A DNA stretch of 64,000 nt from Rhynchonema sp. JSB1_4 (taxonomy: Eukaryota; Nematoda; Chromadorea; Monhysterida; Xyalidae). Shown here piece after piece: positions 16,589-46,284 of the stretch. A model generated the notes under the pieces. It saw nothing but the letters and a program-made list of their open reading frames with translations. It was not told where the DNA came from and ran no database searches. The stretch spans positions 1 to 64,000 of the forward strand of contig JASAMV010000254.1 in NCBI GenBank assembly GCA_030248065.1. Reading direction: 5' to 3'. The position numbers were made by a program, and so were the translations under genes. Numbering within the stretch: position 1 is the first letter of the stretch; each line of letters begins with the position of its first letter.

Positions 16589-17391
16589 CTGAATGCTTAG
16601 AATCTCGTGAAGATTACTTTGCCGAATTATTCCCAATGTAACCAAGGTTAGGGTTGAGAAACGGCCAAAAAGAATATGTGAGACTGAAAACAAACCAACC
16701 ATTGCCACTTTCTTTACAATATGACATAGCTGCGCAACAATCTGAACTTTCGAATGGGTAACTGACCTGAAAAGGATCACTATTTGACACACGGTCTGGG
16801 AACAAGTTTCACCAGTGAAATATTTCATGTAAACTTCCCATGACACAGCTGATAAGCAACTGTTTCTGGCAACAAGCAGGGTTCCATTCCAAGTAACCTT
16901 CATTTGCTACACAAATTTATTCAAATGTTTCACAAGCAGCTGCTTACAAACTCGTATTTTTCGTAGGATGCAGCGCACAAATTCTAACGCAGGTGGAAAA
17001 AGAAACATTAAGGACAAAATTGTGTGAGAACAAACCAGGTAGATGTGGCTGATGAAAGTATAGCAAGGTTATTTCACAAGGAGAGAAGAAAGACAAATAA
17101 TGCCATGACAAACTGCCACAGGGCACATCAAAGTCCAATTTGGGATTCCAGAACTGCGCATTGACTATCGAGACATCAAAACAATACAACACCAAGCATT
17201 GCACAAATTCAAGACACCAAGATTGACACTCACCGGAGATTAACAATCGCTTATCAAAATCAAAATCGTAATGTATTAACGTATGTATGTACATTGTTCA
17301 TGCACGTGACCAGAGTCATATAACGTATAATAATTGACACAAAACACACTCAAAACAACAAAAGAACAAAAAAAAAAAAAAAAAAAAAAAA

Positions 17392-17424
<33 letters not shown>

Positions 17425-17493
17425 AAAAAATACAGACAAACAAGCAAAAAATTAAACTGTACATTCTGACAAGATGCATCAATACATCTCAGC
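16589..17493. other. Between CHCHD4 and ATG9
   Basis: Should hold the CHCHD4 promoter and first exon and the ATG9 3' flank. No other gene is seen. An A-rich run (17366-17422, two stretches broken by C and G) is the only structure. Confidence 0.4.
17366..17422 (+). repeat. Poly-A tract
   Basis: Nearly uninterrupted adenines just beyond the ATG9 stop. No retro-element body precedes it, so it is simple sequence. Confidence 0.8.
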
Positions 17494-20400
17494 TCATAGC
17501 GGAAATCGCATCGGTGCCGAATCGTCCTCCTCTTCCTCATTCAGCTGATGATCACTTCGTTCACTCAAATTCACCAATTCGGTCATCGGTTGATTTTGAT
17601 TGGCACCCCACAAATCGACTTGTTGTTGTGTTGAGGTGGTGGGATGATTGATTGTTGTGTGGTCAATGCCTGACGGTCTGGGCATTGGCTGACGAATGGA
17701 ACGGGACGACGTTGTCGAGCCTGAATGGGCAAGGCAACTGGCTGATGTTTCATTCATTGACTACAATGACTAACAGCACCATGATGGGGGCGGTAGACAA
17801 TCTTTAGCTGCAGATTGCCGCCGATTTCCGTTGGCAATTTAAATGGGCTGGTTATTCGCAAAATGTAACAAGGAAATGGTGTTGCACAAGTAGCTTACAA
17901 TCATGTACCCATAATGCTGGCTGTTTCGGTGCTAAAAAGATTTTTTTGGCTCCAAGAAATAATGATGCTTCAAAAATGTTTCACGGGTGGCATAGAACCA
18001 GCTGGAGGATTGAGCAAAAACACTTTCACTTCACTTTCTCCAGGTCGAAAACCCTGAAAAAAACCGCCGAAAAAACCCGAAAATAAGACCCCGAAAAGGA
18101 AAAACCCCGAAAACGAAACACACCGAAAAATATAAAATGTGTGGAAAACAATTCTTTTTGTTGGAGAAGGATATTCATGTTGGTCGTGCACCGAAAAATG
18201 GGTACTGGTACAGTTCGGGCTCAAGTTCAGGTAATTCTCCTTTGGTCATGTCTTCCTGGCTGGCAGCCTAAGCCTAAGCCTAACCCTGAAGGAACGCCTG
18301 AGCAGTATACTGTCATAAAGAACCGTTTTTATTTTTCGTGGAAAAAACCGTTTTTTTCCGAAAAAACCGTTCTTTTTTTCAAATACTTTTCCAGTACTTG
18401 AGAACGTAATTTCGAAAAATATAACAATTTCAGTGCAAAATTTGTTCGAAGTGACGAGAGTGCTCTTGAAGATTGTTGAAGTCAGTCGAAAACACTTGGT
18501 TTACGCGCTTTTTGGCCCATTTTGGGCCGGTTAATTTTTGTGCTCGAGCCAATTTTTCACTGAAATCGAAAAACTCATCAGTTTTGCATTACAATTTTTT
18601 GGAAAAATTGGAATAAAGTACCGAAATTTTTTCGATCAAAAACCGAAACGGTATTCGGGTCTCGGAAAAAAAACGTTTTTTCCCGCCTGCCAGTATACTG
18701 AGCAGTTAGGTTTTTGTGGAAGTTTTCTTGAAATGGACAGGTCTTCCTGGCTGGCAACCTAAGCCTAAGCCTGAAAGAAAGCCTAAGCAGCGGTACACTT
18801 GCGGATGTTTCCTTCATATGGACATGTCTTCCTGGCTGGCAGCCTAAGCCTATGAACAAACCTAAGCCCAAGCCTATGTTTAAGTCTGATCTAGGGGTGA
18901 TGTTTCACTCGAGGGTCACGAGCGACATGAATACCCACCTCTAACAAGAATTTTTCTCAACCCTGACATTTTTTATTTTTCGGGGTTTTCCGTTTGGGGG
19001 TCTTCGACGGCCACCTGCCTATCAACAATAAATATGCGCCAGAATAAAACTAACAGAATCAGCGACTCGTGAATTCTAACACCCTATATTTTATTTTCAC
19101 ACTTTACGCATAAAATCGCCTAAAATCAGTCAATTTGCACATGAAATTCAGAATCTTCCAATATTTTTGATTGTTATCCCACCAACCATAACTGTGCCCT
19201 TTGAGTCGTTGCTGATGCAATCGATGCAAATACAGAGCTGATACATTCATGTCAGCCAGTGCACTCTCGTCCAACAATGTTTGCTGGTGGATTTGCGATT
19301 CGAAACCGCCTCCTTGAGACAGCAAAGGCGGCGGAACACACAAACCTGTAGAGAAGCATCAGTAGACGCGCATGAAGTGTGCGAAACATGTTTTTTTTAA
19401 CAAATCTGAATCAGACAAGCTACTGATATCGGATCTGTTCTAGTCACGTGACTTCTTAAAGGTAAAACATTTAGAAAATATTTTTGAAGTTCCGACAAGG
19501 TTCAGCGTAGATGCTGTTACAGCTTCTGTTGTAACAACTTCCACGTTGGTCAAAAGATGCTGCTCGAAAGAACATCTCACATCAAGACAGAGAAGACATG
19601 CGACCATGACAGACCCGATCAACCAGTTTGATAAAAGCTGAGCAAATTCATTCACTCTCCTTAACCCACCCGACTGATGCAAGCTGGTGAGCAGCGATGC
19701 ATGCGTGCTCAATTGTTGTGTCGGTGACTGTTGTGTGCTGGTACCAAGTTGACCAGTGCCCGGGCCCGATGAAACGTTGATCGTTTGACGGCCGCGACGC
19801 AGCACCACTGACGCTTGTGGTTGCAGGGCTGGAAAATACGGGCGATAGAAGAGTGGGCAGGGCTCCCAACTTATTTTATTATTGAATGAAATTGTGTGAT
19901 TGGAGATGTGAGAAATTTAGGAAAAAGAAATATGGGCTTTTGGAAATCGACCTAAGGTCGCAACGTTCATGGGAATTTCGCTTCGAAGATAACTGTGATT
20001 TTTAATGAAAACTTGGTACGAGAATTTTTGAATTTCCGTAATAGCGTTGCCAAAGGAATGCCCAGAACTTCGGCCAGGAGCGTTCGGTGGCATAACTCTA
20101 CAATTATAACAACAATCGCTGTTACAATGAAAAACGTACCTCTGGCACTAATCGACGCAATCGATTGTTGATTGGCCGGATTGTAGAGTGAAGGCATCAA
20201 CATTGGATTCAATGTGTGCGCCTGCGTGCTGGTAGTGGTGGGTGCCAGTGCAGTCAGACTCGTCGCTAACGGATTGTCACTCAAAGGTGTGGTCACGTGA
20301 CCCGGGTCGGTGACGTGCTGGGCTGCACGGATCACTGCCGTGTCATCAGCCGCCTGAAACATCATGATTATTAGGCTTGAATCGAATATGATGATCTGGT

Positions 20401-23400
20401 AATCCCTACTATGAAGCTGTTTAAGGTGACATCAGCTCATTGATGACACTGCCACAGCAAACAGGCCGAAACTTGCTATGAAAAGCTTCCAGAAACCAAA
20501 CAATATTCACGCTGGTCAAAACTAACCGTCACTAGTAAACCTCAAAATATAATAACCGAAAATCTCAGGCGGCCCAAACCAGCCAAACTTAGAAGCCGGC
20601 AAATCAGAAAGCTGACAATTACAAATACCGAAATACCCTTTCGAAACACCCAAAAAATTAGTACTTTGATTCAAAGGACACAAAGACACAATACCTGTCG
20701 TTGTAAGCCGGTTAGAAATTGATCAGTGGCAGGGGGTGGATTCCATCCCGGATTGCGCACGGCAAAATGCACGACCGATAATTCGGTTTTGCCGTTCATG
20801 GCCTGAAATTATGAATAATGATAATCACAGTTTTAATTTGAATCACTTTAGTTTGCAAGCTAACGGAATGGCGGAGGTAGTAAAAATTGCAATCAAAATC
20901 AGCCGAAGTCTATCTCCTGTGTAACATCAATAACTATGTCAGGTAACGCCAATCCAGTTTTTCAAAATTGGATGCTCATTCTGAACGAGAAGTTTGTTTG
21001 CAAGACAAAAGCTTAAAAGATCTTGCGCAGCCAAGCATACTTTGTGCTCAATTTTCGCCTTACAAAACGTTAAAACACCATCGGTCAGTTGTCAACCTGA
21101 AATTCATAATCAGGTGCAATATGCGGCGGTGGCATCACAGGTGGCGCAGATGCAGCAGAAACGGCACTCGTCTGTGGCGCAGGTGCTTGATGCCAGTTGC
21201 CATTCCATCGTGGGTCACCGTGTCGTTGCATGTCCATTTGTGCGAACGAACAAACGTCACCCAGACCCGGTACGTGCACCTGAGAGCAACGAGGCATAAA
21301 AAAATCGATGATTGATTGAGATCGGACGGAACTGCCTTGAGGTCTGCGCACAAAAATAGAGGTCAAAGTCGTACTGTATGAAATTTAGCAATCGGATAGG
21401 ACCTGACTTGGACAGTTCTTTTTGAATTGAAGATGTTTCGAGACGAGTGACCGTCTTGCTTCAGACCAGCTTGAAGACGCAACTAAAAGACCGTAAAAAA
21501 CAGTTAAAAACAAGAACGTCAGACCGGCTCGAGATTACGTTCAGTTCAAAAGTCAAAGATAATCCGACCACGAACGTGTGATAATAATCACAAACCAAAA
21601 CAATCAATTTTATTGATACACAAAAAACAAATTCAAAAGGCTAGCTAACCGTGAACTTGTGGAAGAAGTCCACGATCAACGCCGCCTTCGGTCGAATACA
21701 GAAGAGCAGTACAAACGGGGTCACAAACGGACTGAGCAACTCTTCGACCAGGTAATAGGCCTTGTATTGGAACAGTTGACTGAATTCGGAACGCACTCGC
21801 TCCGTGTGCGCATGACCTGAGTGGAATCGTTCGAATTATAAAAAAGAAGGGTCAGTTAGCCCATTTTGTAATGTGATCCGAGATACAACAGAACATCGTC
21901 AATTCAAATGCCCCAGATGTTATTGGTCTCAGCTTAGGACACCATTTGCTGCGTTAAAAAACGCAGGCCAGTGACACAGAGCCAGAAACGCGTAGATTTT
22001 ACCGCCACGTTGGTATTGATATGGGGATCCAGCGTTATTCGACATTGTTTTTTTGGATCAAAGGGTGGTGCACGGCTTGTTTATGAAAAAAGGTGGTAAG
22101 GGTAACCAGCACGAGCAGCTAAACACACGGGTCACATGGTACGCATTGTATTGTGTGCCCATGCTCATGCATCCCATACCCGAAGGCTGGCGAAAACGCC
22201 GATTGCGCCATAACACATACCTTTCCACGAGTCAGGCACGTAATGTATCTGCGCTGTAATGATGTCCATCAGCCATTCAGGGCACCACACCAGGTTCTCA
22301 TCCGAAATCAGCGCACCGCAGCCGCAAACGATCAGACCACACGCGGTCATCAAGGTGAGCATGTGCTCGATCTGGTATTCGTATTAGACTGGTGATGTGA
22401 GAATTTGAGCTGGAACTACTGGTGTGTTCATATTGCTTGTGTGACAAGCAAATCGTGTTCAAATTCACCAGTTCCATATTTACAAAGCTGAACGAAACTG
22501 TCGTCGCTCGACATCAACACTGTTATTGTAAAATGGTTATTATTTCGATTCGGATTGGTTCAGATCTTTCTACCGCGACTTGTTACAAACGAATGACACT
22601 AATTTGACCGTTGTAAGAATTTTCTTAGCTGCAAGTCAATACCTTTTACGCTGGTCAAAATTAGATCTGACCAGATCACAAACTTGAATGCTGCGACCCG
22701 GTCATGATGGCCTATGGAGCATTACTACCTGCAACACATCCTCATCCCAGACGGACAACACGACCAATATTGCCAGCACGGCACCGGCGTAGAAGGCGAT
22801 GTGTTGCGCACTGATTTCGACCAAACTGAAATATCTTTTTAGGTTGGTTTGGTTATCAACATATTCATAAAACAAACAAAAAAACTTGTTCATAATTTCT
22901 TCAACAACACCGACCGATTCGAAGCGAATTGTTCCAAATACTGTGTGGCGGGTCGATGCGCCCGATTCAGTCGTGCTTGCAACTCGTGCTCTAGCTCGTT
23001 GAAATGACGCAGGTAGTAACTGCATAAATATAGATATTATGGAAATTTATCAGATGTTTTGTGTGAAAAGGACAAATTCAATGAGAAAACACAACTCACC
23101 GTGCAAATATCGACCAGCGTCGCATGCTCAGAGCACCGGGTTTTCGTTTCACCAGTTCGGCTGTGCTGAAAACGAAGGTTACAAGTTATTTACGACAGAG
23201 CTGGATTTAGTGACATAACCTCAACAAACCTGAAAAACACGTAGAGAACGGTCCAGAGAAAGATCAGCGGCGAAAGTATAAGGTTGAGTAAGGCGACCCA
23301 GAAAATGGTGCTTTCGAATTCGCTGAAAAAGTTGCATTGTATTTGACAGAATCGAATGAGTTCAGATTCGGCATAATTTCACTGAAGAGGGAAAAAGGTC

Positions 23401-26205
23401 ACCTGGTTAGATCCATCAGGCGATCCCTCTGTTTGAAATCCGGTCTTAAAGTGAAGTAATCGGCCCAGGGTGAATATGCCCCTGTAAACAACAGCCATTC
23501 CAGGTTGAGCCGCAGATGATGACTCAGGAAACAGACTTCACCTGAGAAGTTTGCGAAACTTTCTTTTTAAAAATTCCCAATTTTCAACAAAACAAAGACG
23601 CGTTAAAATCGAGGTACCAACCAACTAGCGGTACGTGAAACCTCGGTGGCAAGACATCTTTGTTCACCATCGCCACCATGTAATTATTGTGTCGCAAAAT
23701 GCGTTGATAAATGTCAAGCTCGCTCAAGTCACGTTTCTGAATGCATAATTGTAGCTCGCGTTGCGCCTGAAAATCAAGGAAAGTCACTAAAGGGGGAAAT
23801 TACGTTTATTCAATCCAAAATTATTTTCCGCCTGCTACCTGCGTCACCCTCAGCAGCACTTCAGGCCATGTGGTGTTGACAATTTGTTCGGCATCCATTG
23901 GCAGCGCATGCTCGTAGAAATGCCTGTATTAAAATAAAAGAAGTCGCTCTTTAACGCTCCGACGACATCAGTGATTATTCAGTAATGCAACGTGTTGGGT
24001 TAGGGTTCTCAGTTATTACCCCTTGCTTGGTTTACCTGGCCAACGGCAACACAAACGTCAGTTTGTGAGTGCTCCTTCCCTCACCTGATCTCCCATGCGT
24101 GCAACAATTGCCAGCCGACCCTGGCTGTGCGCACACAAACGAACATCACGGCTATGATGAGGATAAAGACCAGAAGCGGGTGCAGATGACTGGAACAGTT
24201 CGGGATGACCGCATCCTGAAAAGACACGCATAAGTGTGCGAAATAATTTCATGTCGCATTCGCATAATTGCACATTCAGTTCCTCCACTGCAAAAACCCG
24301 AAGAGCCCCCTGTCGATTGAAAATAACGCCGGATTTAGGACGCTCTTGACGAAGGTGAAAATAGCATATTGAAAATGACTAGAGTGTTTAGGTTTTTACG
24401 GTGTTTACATTTTTCTGTAATTTTACCCACCTTGAGCGTCAGTTTATCGGTGATGTTGCCGCTGTGTCCTTTGGGCAGTTTGTTGCGGAACAAGATGTTA
24501 TAATTGACACACTCCAGCAGAAACGTAGATATCCAAATGAGAAAGACGATTTGAAGCAACTCGAGCACTTCCTGGCGAATGGGAAATGAACGTGAGTTAT
24601 CCATTTATTCAAAATGAAGTGACAACCAACAGCACTATTCTCGTGCTGATTCATACCTCCAACGCCATGGCAAGAAAGCCGCCGCGTCTGTGATAATCGT
24701 AAATTCGACTGAAGAACTTGTCCAAATCCTTGATGTGATCCCACTGTTTCTGTCCGCGCGCTCGCTCCTCCACCGAGAATTGCCGCTCGTTCAGTGGCAG
24801 CATCGACGTGGGACCTGTGGCTGACACAGTGGAAGGAATCGAATTGGCAAAAGATGAAAGAAAGAAATTACCGCGTCCTGTTCTTCCTGGCTTCCTCCTT
24901 ACCAGTTAGGATATTAGGATCAGTGGCAGTGTAGTGGCTGGGGGGATGGGGGGATTCCCCCCCTAAGGGGTAGGTACCTTGCAACCACCCCTTGGGGGGG
25001 GGGGGGTGGGGGAAGGATAGGTACCTTGCAACCATCAATTTATGGTTTTCATAGGCATGGGTGTTTTTCTACCCCAAAAAAACTGGGTCGAAAAACACCT
25101 ATTTTTGCCTTTGAAAAGCATAAATATACTTGCTCAAGATACCCTTTGGGGTCGGCTCGAGATAGATACCCTTACCCCCCACCCCATCCCTCCCTCAGGG
25201 TTGACTCGAGATCGATACCTCTTTGGGGGGAATCCCCCATCCTCCCAGCCACTACAGTGCGGTGGTACCCAGGCAGGGGGGTTGTTCAAAAAAGGTTTTC
25301 TAAGAGGAAAATTGAGTAAAATCGGTGTTGTGGACGCATAAAAATTGTCATTTTGGTGGTCATGCTTGCCGCTTGCGTGAGCAAGCCATTCTGAGCATTT
25401 CGGGGGTAAAACACAATTATTGCGCTTTCACACAAAACGCACCTTGACGACTTTGGTGATGCTCATCATCACCGGGCACGGGCACTGCTTCGACTGCGTG
25501 CGAACTTGGTGGCGAAGAGAAGAGGTCGTTGTCCAAGCCAGCTGCTGTGCTAAAAAGCAGTTGTGCTAATGTGAAAATTTGCAACCGAGTGTCTTCTCAT
25601 TTTTCGTCTCCTGATGCAACTACCGTAAAACCTAAAACCTAAAATACAAAAGGGGGCTGTGTTTTTTCACTGACCCCTTTTAGGGGGCTGTATTTTTGGG
25701 GGCTCTATTTTGGGGGGGCCGTATTTTTTCGCTGCCCAAAATCTCAAAAAATGTTCCCAAAAGATGCCCTTAAAGTGGAGTTCTCTGTCAGGGTATTACT
25801 GGTCATTATTGAGTGTTTTTAGGTGCAGATCTTCCTTAAATTGCTTCACGTCATCATATACTCAACCTGTCAACCACAAACGTTGTACATAAAGTGTCTT
25901 CTTCTTATACAAGATCAAGAACTTGACTTTACGTTACGACCCCCAAGCGGGGAATTCCAAGTTGGGGGCTGTATTTTTGGGGGCTCTATTTTTCACTGAC
26001 CCCTTTTAGGGGGCTCTATTTTTTCACTGACCCCTTTTAGGGGGCTCTATTTTTGGTGGGCTCTATTTTAGGGAATACGGTACCCAGAATGCTGGGAAGC
26101 GAATAAAACAGTAGGTAAGGTAAACCTTGCTTGAACATCATGTGCGGAGTCCGTGCTGGTGCTATTGTCCAAATCCAAGGACATGTAACCACGTCGACCG
26201 GTCAT
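17494..26205 (-). CDS. ATG9: Autophagy-related protein 9 (lipid scramblase of autophagosome formation)
   Basis: Multi-span membrane protein carried on vesicles that seed the phagophore. About 20 exons are recognisable. The start is at 26205 (MTGRRGYMSLDLDNSTS); exon 1 (26205-26126) joins in frame to about 25549-25443 (AGLDNDLFSSPPSS) and then to about 24829 (WDHIKDLDKFFSRIYDYH). Conserved core pieces follow: ELDIYQRILRHNNYMVAMVN (23.7 kb), RHFNELEHELQARLNRA (23.0 kb), LSVWDEDVL (22.75 kb), LFQYKAYYLVEELLSPFVTP (21.75 kb), GLGDVCSFAQMDMQRHGDP (21.2 kb), GKTELSVVHFAVRNPGW (20.8 kb) and LADMNVSALYLHRLH (19.25 kb). The tail is rich in Ser, Thr and Gln and ends EEEEDDSAPMRFPL at 17494. Introns hold a TTAGGC-like cluster and two mobile elements. 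It is divergent from ribokinase. Confidence 0.93.
18229..18900. repeat. Repeats with degenerate TTAGGC/GCCTAA arrays in an ATG9 intron
   Basis: The phrase TCTTCCTGGCTGGCA followed by GCCTAAGCCTAAGCC recurs near 18249, 18741 and 18828. Runs of CCGAAAAA-type sequence lie on both sides (18050-18130 and 18340-18680). GCCTAA is the complement of TTAGGC. The array is short, degenerate and intronic, so it is not a telomere. Confidence 0.7.
24927..25257. mobile_element. hAT-like MITE in ATG9 intron (type 'GGTACCTTGCAACCA')
   Basis: The left end is CAGTGTAGTGGCTGGG and the right end is CCCAGCCACTAC followed by AGTG. The inner words GGTACCTTGCAACCA and CGAGATAGATACC repeat. Same family as 44450-44888. 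No clean 8-bp duplication could be read because the right end is altered. Confidence 0.7.
25623..26080. mobile_element. TA-flanked element with repeated GGGGGCTCTATTTT
   Basis: The ends read CCGTA and TACGG next to TA on both sides. Inside, GGGGGCTGTATTTTT, GGGGGCTCTATTTT and TTTTTCACTGACCCC recur many times. It sits in ATG9 intron 1. A related element at about 44390-44990 is itself split by the MITE at 44450-44888. Confidence 0.7.
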
Positions 26206-26793
26206 CGTTATTCAGCGATCAGTGGAGAATTGAAATTCCACCAAAATGCTATTTTGGCTTGGAGCTTGTGCTTGGCAGCAACATTTTTTTCTCAAGTCAC
26301 GTGATTTTCTTGTCATGGTGCAATGCTCATTGCTTTGACCTGGAAATGAACGAAACATTATTCTTGCCTTTACAAAACGGGCAACGATACCACCCCGTTA
26401 TACAGTGTGAATGAGCATGCGCAGCATTTATAATACCGGTGCAGTATGAGCATTACGTTGCATTGCATTTTGTTGGCAATGAACATGTTGTTGACGGCTG
26501 ACTATCACTACCCCATGTGCCAAACCCCGACCAACCAACAAATGCAATGCTCACTGACATGTGTTACCGTCCTACAGGTGTGTTATGCACACACGATAAC
26601 ATATGGTTAAAATGAAAAGATAAGAGCGGCATGCACAAGCACCCATCAGTGTGCACACACACACATTCTGGGCAAAAACGTGTGCAAGCAGTAGCCCATT
26701 GCCAGTTCATAACAGTCGTCCATGCCCTGTGCCATTTGCCCACGCCGTTTCTGTTTGTTTGTCTCCATTTCGTTCAGACTCCTCTGAAAAATA
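26206..26793. promoter_or_regulatory. Divergent intergenic region between ATG9 and ribokinase
   Basis: 588 bp between two start codons facing away from each other, so promoters of both genes should lie here. Only short simple repeats (CACACACAC near 26657) are seen; no core promoter motif can be assigned with confidence. Confidence 0.5.
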
Positions 26794-28978
<2,185 letters not shown>

Positions 28979-29772
28979 CTGATTTCTGGTCTTTTGCAGA
29001 TTACTGCTGGGTTAGTAAACTACATAGTTCTTCAGGCTGTCGGTCTTTGCCATCGTAAATCTATCTATCCATTTATGTGCTGTAATTTTGGCATACAGTT
29101 TTTCTCAGAATATGTCGCGCAGTCCCAGGCAGATAAATGTGATTCAGCAGAATAATTGGTTGTTCTTTTTTGGTTGACCCGTTGCAACGAACTTATAATG
29201 CCTGGGGATTGTGATAGCTGCCCACTGCTGAACGCTCATGCTTCTGTTCTCAATCAATCCGCATCCAGTACAAAAAGGAACAACAAAAAACAACAAACAT
29301 AACAACACAAAACCAGACCGTAAGATAATCATACAGACAGAGCGACTTGCAAAAGCAGATGGCGCTAGAAAATCACAGGAGTTGAAAATATTAATCAACA
29401 AAGTGATAATTTCTTATACGTCAATAAAAATACAATGTGACGCATGTTACTGATAGTATCAACTCCGATGGAAGAAACACCCCGGATCTCAGGCAGGTAA
29501 CAAACAGCTGCGGTTAAGCTACTCTCTCAAAAACTATCAAAGTCAAAAAAGCCACTCAAAAAACCGAACCTGAGATTACAATACTGTCTTGCTTGTGAAA
29601 TGAAGTGCACAAAAACCACGTCACAAACATCTATCAACAAGACCACCCAAACAAAAAAAAGAGCGAAATAAATACTAACAGTAGCATTTTGTATCACACG
29701 TGGAGACGATGGGTTGGCTGCACATTTTCGGACTAAGACATGGCCTTGAAAAATCAGGCATACGATGTCATG
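28979..29772. other. Convergent 3' region of ribokinase and the P5A ATPase
   Basis: Both genes end here on opposite strands. AT-rich, with no protein-like frame and no repeat structure seen. Confidence 0.5.
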
Positions 29773-44281
<14,509 letters not shown>

Positions 44282-44389
44282 TTTTTCACAGCTGCTAAAA
44301 ATTGGGTCTGAAGTAAATTGTCAAAAAGCTAAAACTTCGTCACTGGTTATTCACAGACAGTTCGCCCAGCCCGGCAACGTTCCACATTC

Positions 44390-44990
44390 CCCATGAGGGC
44401 GGCTGAATTTTTTCACTGGCCCCGGGCGGGGGCTGTGTTCTGGAGGGACCAGTGTAGTGGCTGGGGGGGGGGGATGGGGGGGCGCCCCCCCCCCCCTAAG
44501 GAGTAGGTACCTTGCAACCACCCCTTGGGGGGGGATGGGGGGAAGGGTAGGTACCTTGCAACCACCCCGGAGGGTACCTTGCAACCATCAATTTATGGTT
44601 TTTATAGGCAAAAATGGGTGTTTTTCGACCTCAAACCCCCAAAAATCGCGCGCTCCGCGCGCAAACCTCCATATAATAGGTATTTTAGGCAAATTTTCGG
44701 CCAAAATGCAAAAAAGTACCAATTTTTCGGCCAAATTTGCAGTATAATGCATGCAAAAAACACCCTTTTTTCGGACCTCAGGGGTACCTTGCAACCTCCC
44801 GGAGGCTGGGTAGGGGGGTACCTTGCAACCATCTGGATCCATCCCCCCCCCAAGGGCACCTTGCAACCATCTGCCTGCCACTACACTGGGAGGGACTCTA
44901 TTTTGGGGGGGGCTGTGTTTTGTCGCTGCCCAAAATCTGAAAAATGTTCCCAAAAATACTCTCAAAATGACCTGTGCGAGTGTTTTACCG
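44390..44990. mobile_element. Element of the GGGGGCTCTATTTT family split by a MITE
   Basis: GGGGGCTGTGTTCTGGAGGGAC is interrupted at 44450 and resumes at 44889 with TCTATTTTGGGGGG and GCTGCCCAAAATCT. The same order of words occurs unbroken in 25623-26080. Ends could not be placed. Confidence 0.65.
44450..44888. mobile_element. hAT-like MITE (word GGTACCTTGCAACCA)
   Basis: The ends are CAGTGTAGTGGCTGG and CCTGCCACTACACTG, with a perfect duplication GGAGGGAC (44442-44449 and 44889-44896). GGTACCTTGCAACCA or close variants recur about six times. The CGCGCGCTCCGCGCGC core is at 44647. It interrupts a different repeat family, so it inserted later. Confidence 0.93.
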
Positions 44991-45131
44991 TGAAGTCGGC
45001 ATCAGACGGCCGGCTTGGGCATTTACGTACCGACACCGAGGTGGAGAACGTGCGTTTCTCTTTCTTTTATTTTCGAAATACGCGGAACCGGAACATTAAT
45101 GGATCTGTGCAAGTCAGTCGTTTGTCACGCA

Positions 45132-46070
45132 CGACGTTGGTCATTGGCAGCAGTGCATATCGGTGACCAGTGGTGTAGCTACCCAGGCGGGGCGGCAACC
45201 TACTGTACCACCCAAAATGCGGGGCGGCAACCTACCTACTGTACCAGCCGAGCTAGGGGGGGGGGTCGTACCACTTGGGGGGTCATCTGGAAACCGAAAT
45301 TTTTTATGTCTAAATACTGAAGAAAATGTGGCCTAAAACACTAATTTCGCGCGTAGCGCGCGATTTTTCGCCCATTTGCAGACAAATATGCTAATTTTAT
45401 GCAATTTTAAGCCAAAAATGAATGTTTTGGGTGAAAAGTTAGGTGGGGCGGCAACCTACCTACTGTACCAGGGGAGGGGCGGCAATCTACCTACTGTACC
45501 AGGCGAGGGGCGGCAACCTACCTACTGTACCTTGGGGGGGTCCCCCCCACCCCCCCCCCCCCCAGCTACACCACTGTCGGTGACCGCTTTGGGACTGCCA
45601 CCGAATGAGAGGGAACGCAAGGGATGAATCAACGTTGCGAAAAATACAAATATGTATGAAACAGTGCACCAAATTATGTTTGGCCACTTGACCATCCACA
45701 GTTGAGGCTTCAGGCCCCGGCGGCAGAGGAAGCAAGAACTTTTGACTCATCTTTTTTGCACCATGATCCACGATCACACTGACGAGTACCACATCACAGC
45801 TGCTTGTTACGACGTTGGTCATTGGCTGCATTGCATGTCGGTGACCGCTTTGGAACTGGCACTAAATGAGAGAGAACGCAAGAGATGAAACAACGTTGCG
45901 AAAAATACAAATGTGTATAAAAAAGTCGACGAAATTATGTTTTTCCACTTGACCAGCTACAGTTGAAGGTTCAGGTACTCTTTTTTTGCACCATGATCCT
46001 CGGTCACACAAACTATGAAACTGAAGTATACTCGGACAATTCTTTTGGGAGAAACTTTTCAAACGCGTTG
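45132..46070. repeat. Tandem duplication of about 260 bp, first copy split by a MITE
   Basis: The phrase ACGACGTTGGTCATTGGC begins at 45132 and again at 45809. It is followed in both by TCGGTGACCGCTTTGG, GAGAGGGAACGCAAG-like sequence and CAACGTTGCGAAAAATACAAA. Removing the 45168-45576 element and its duplicated 8 bp leaves a repeat unit of about 260 bp. Confidence 0.8.
45168..45576. mobile_element. hAT-like MITE (word CAACCTACCTACTGTACC)
   Basis: The ends are CAGTGGTGTAGCT and AGCTACACCACTG, with a perfect duplication TCGGTGAC (45160-45167 and 45577-45584). GGGGCGGCAACCTACCTACT followed by GTACC recurs about five times. Core CGCGCGTAGCGCGCG. Confidence 0.93.
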
Positions 46071-46207
46071 CCTGATCCGTAAAGGCGGATGATGCGTGCA
46101 CTGGCTATAGCGGTCACGTGACTTCTGTAGCCAGTGCACGCATAATGCGCTTTACGGATCAGGCAACGCCATTGAAAAGTTCCTCCCAAAAGAATTGCCA
46201 GAGTATA
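46027..46207. mobile_element. Foldback MITE, inner-hairpin form
   Basis: The arms TATACTCGGACAATTCTTTT through GCGTTGCCTGATCCGTAAAG and their complement are nearly identical to the inner part of the 15946-16267 element, but the outer TATAGTACTGTGG ends are absent. Confidence 0.8.
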
Positions 46208-46284
46208 TGTAAGAGAACCTGTAAGGTTAAAGAAAACAGTTCCCAAACATCACTTTACGACCCAAGAGAACAAAGGATGTCGTC

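Noticed and set aside
17366..17422. Poly-A tract as the tail of a processed retrocopy
   Set aside because: No reverse-transcribed body or target duplication is next to it.
44525..45166. 213-codon plus-strand open frame
   Set aside because: It runs through the GGTACCTTGCAACCA repeats of a MITE and across its boundary; an artefact of repeat periodicity.
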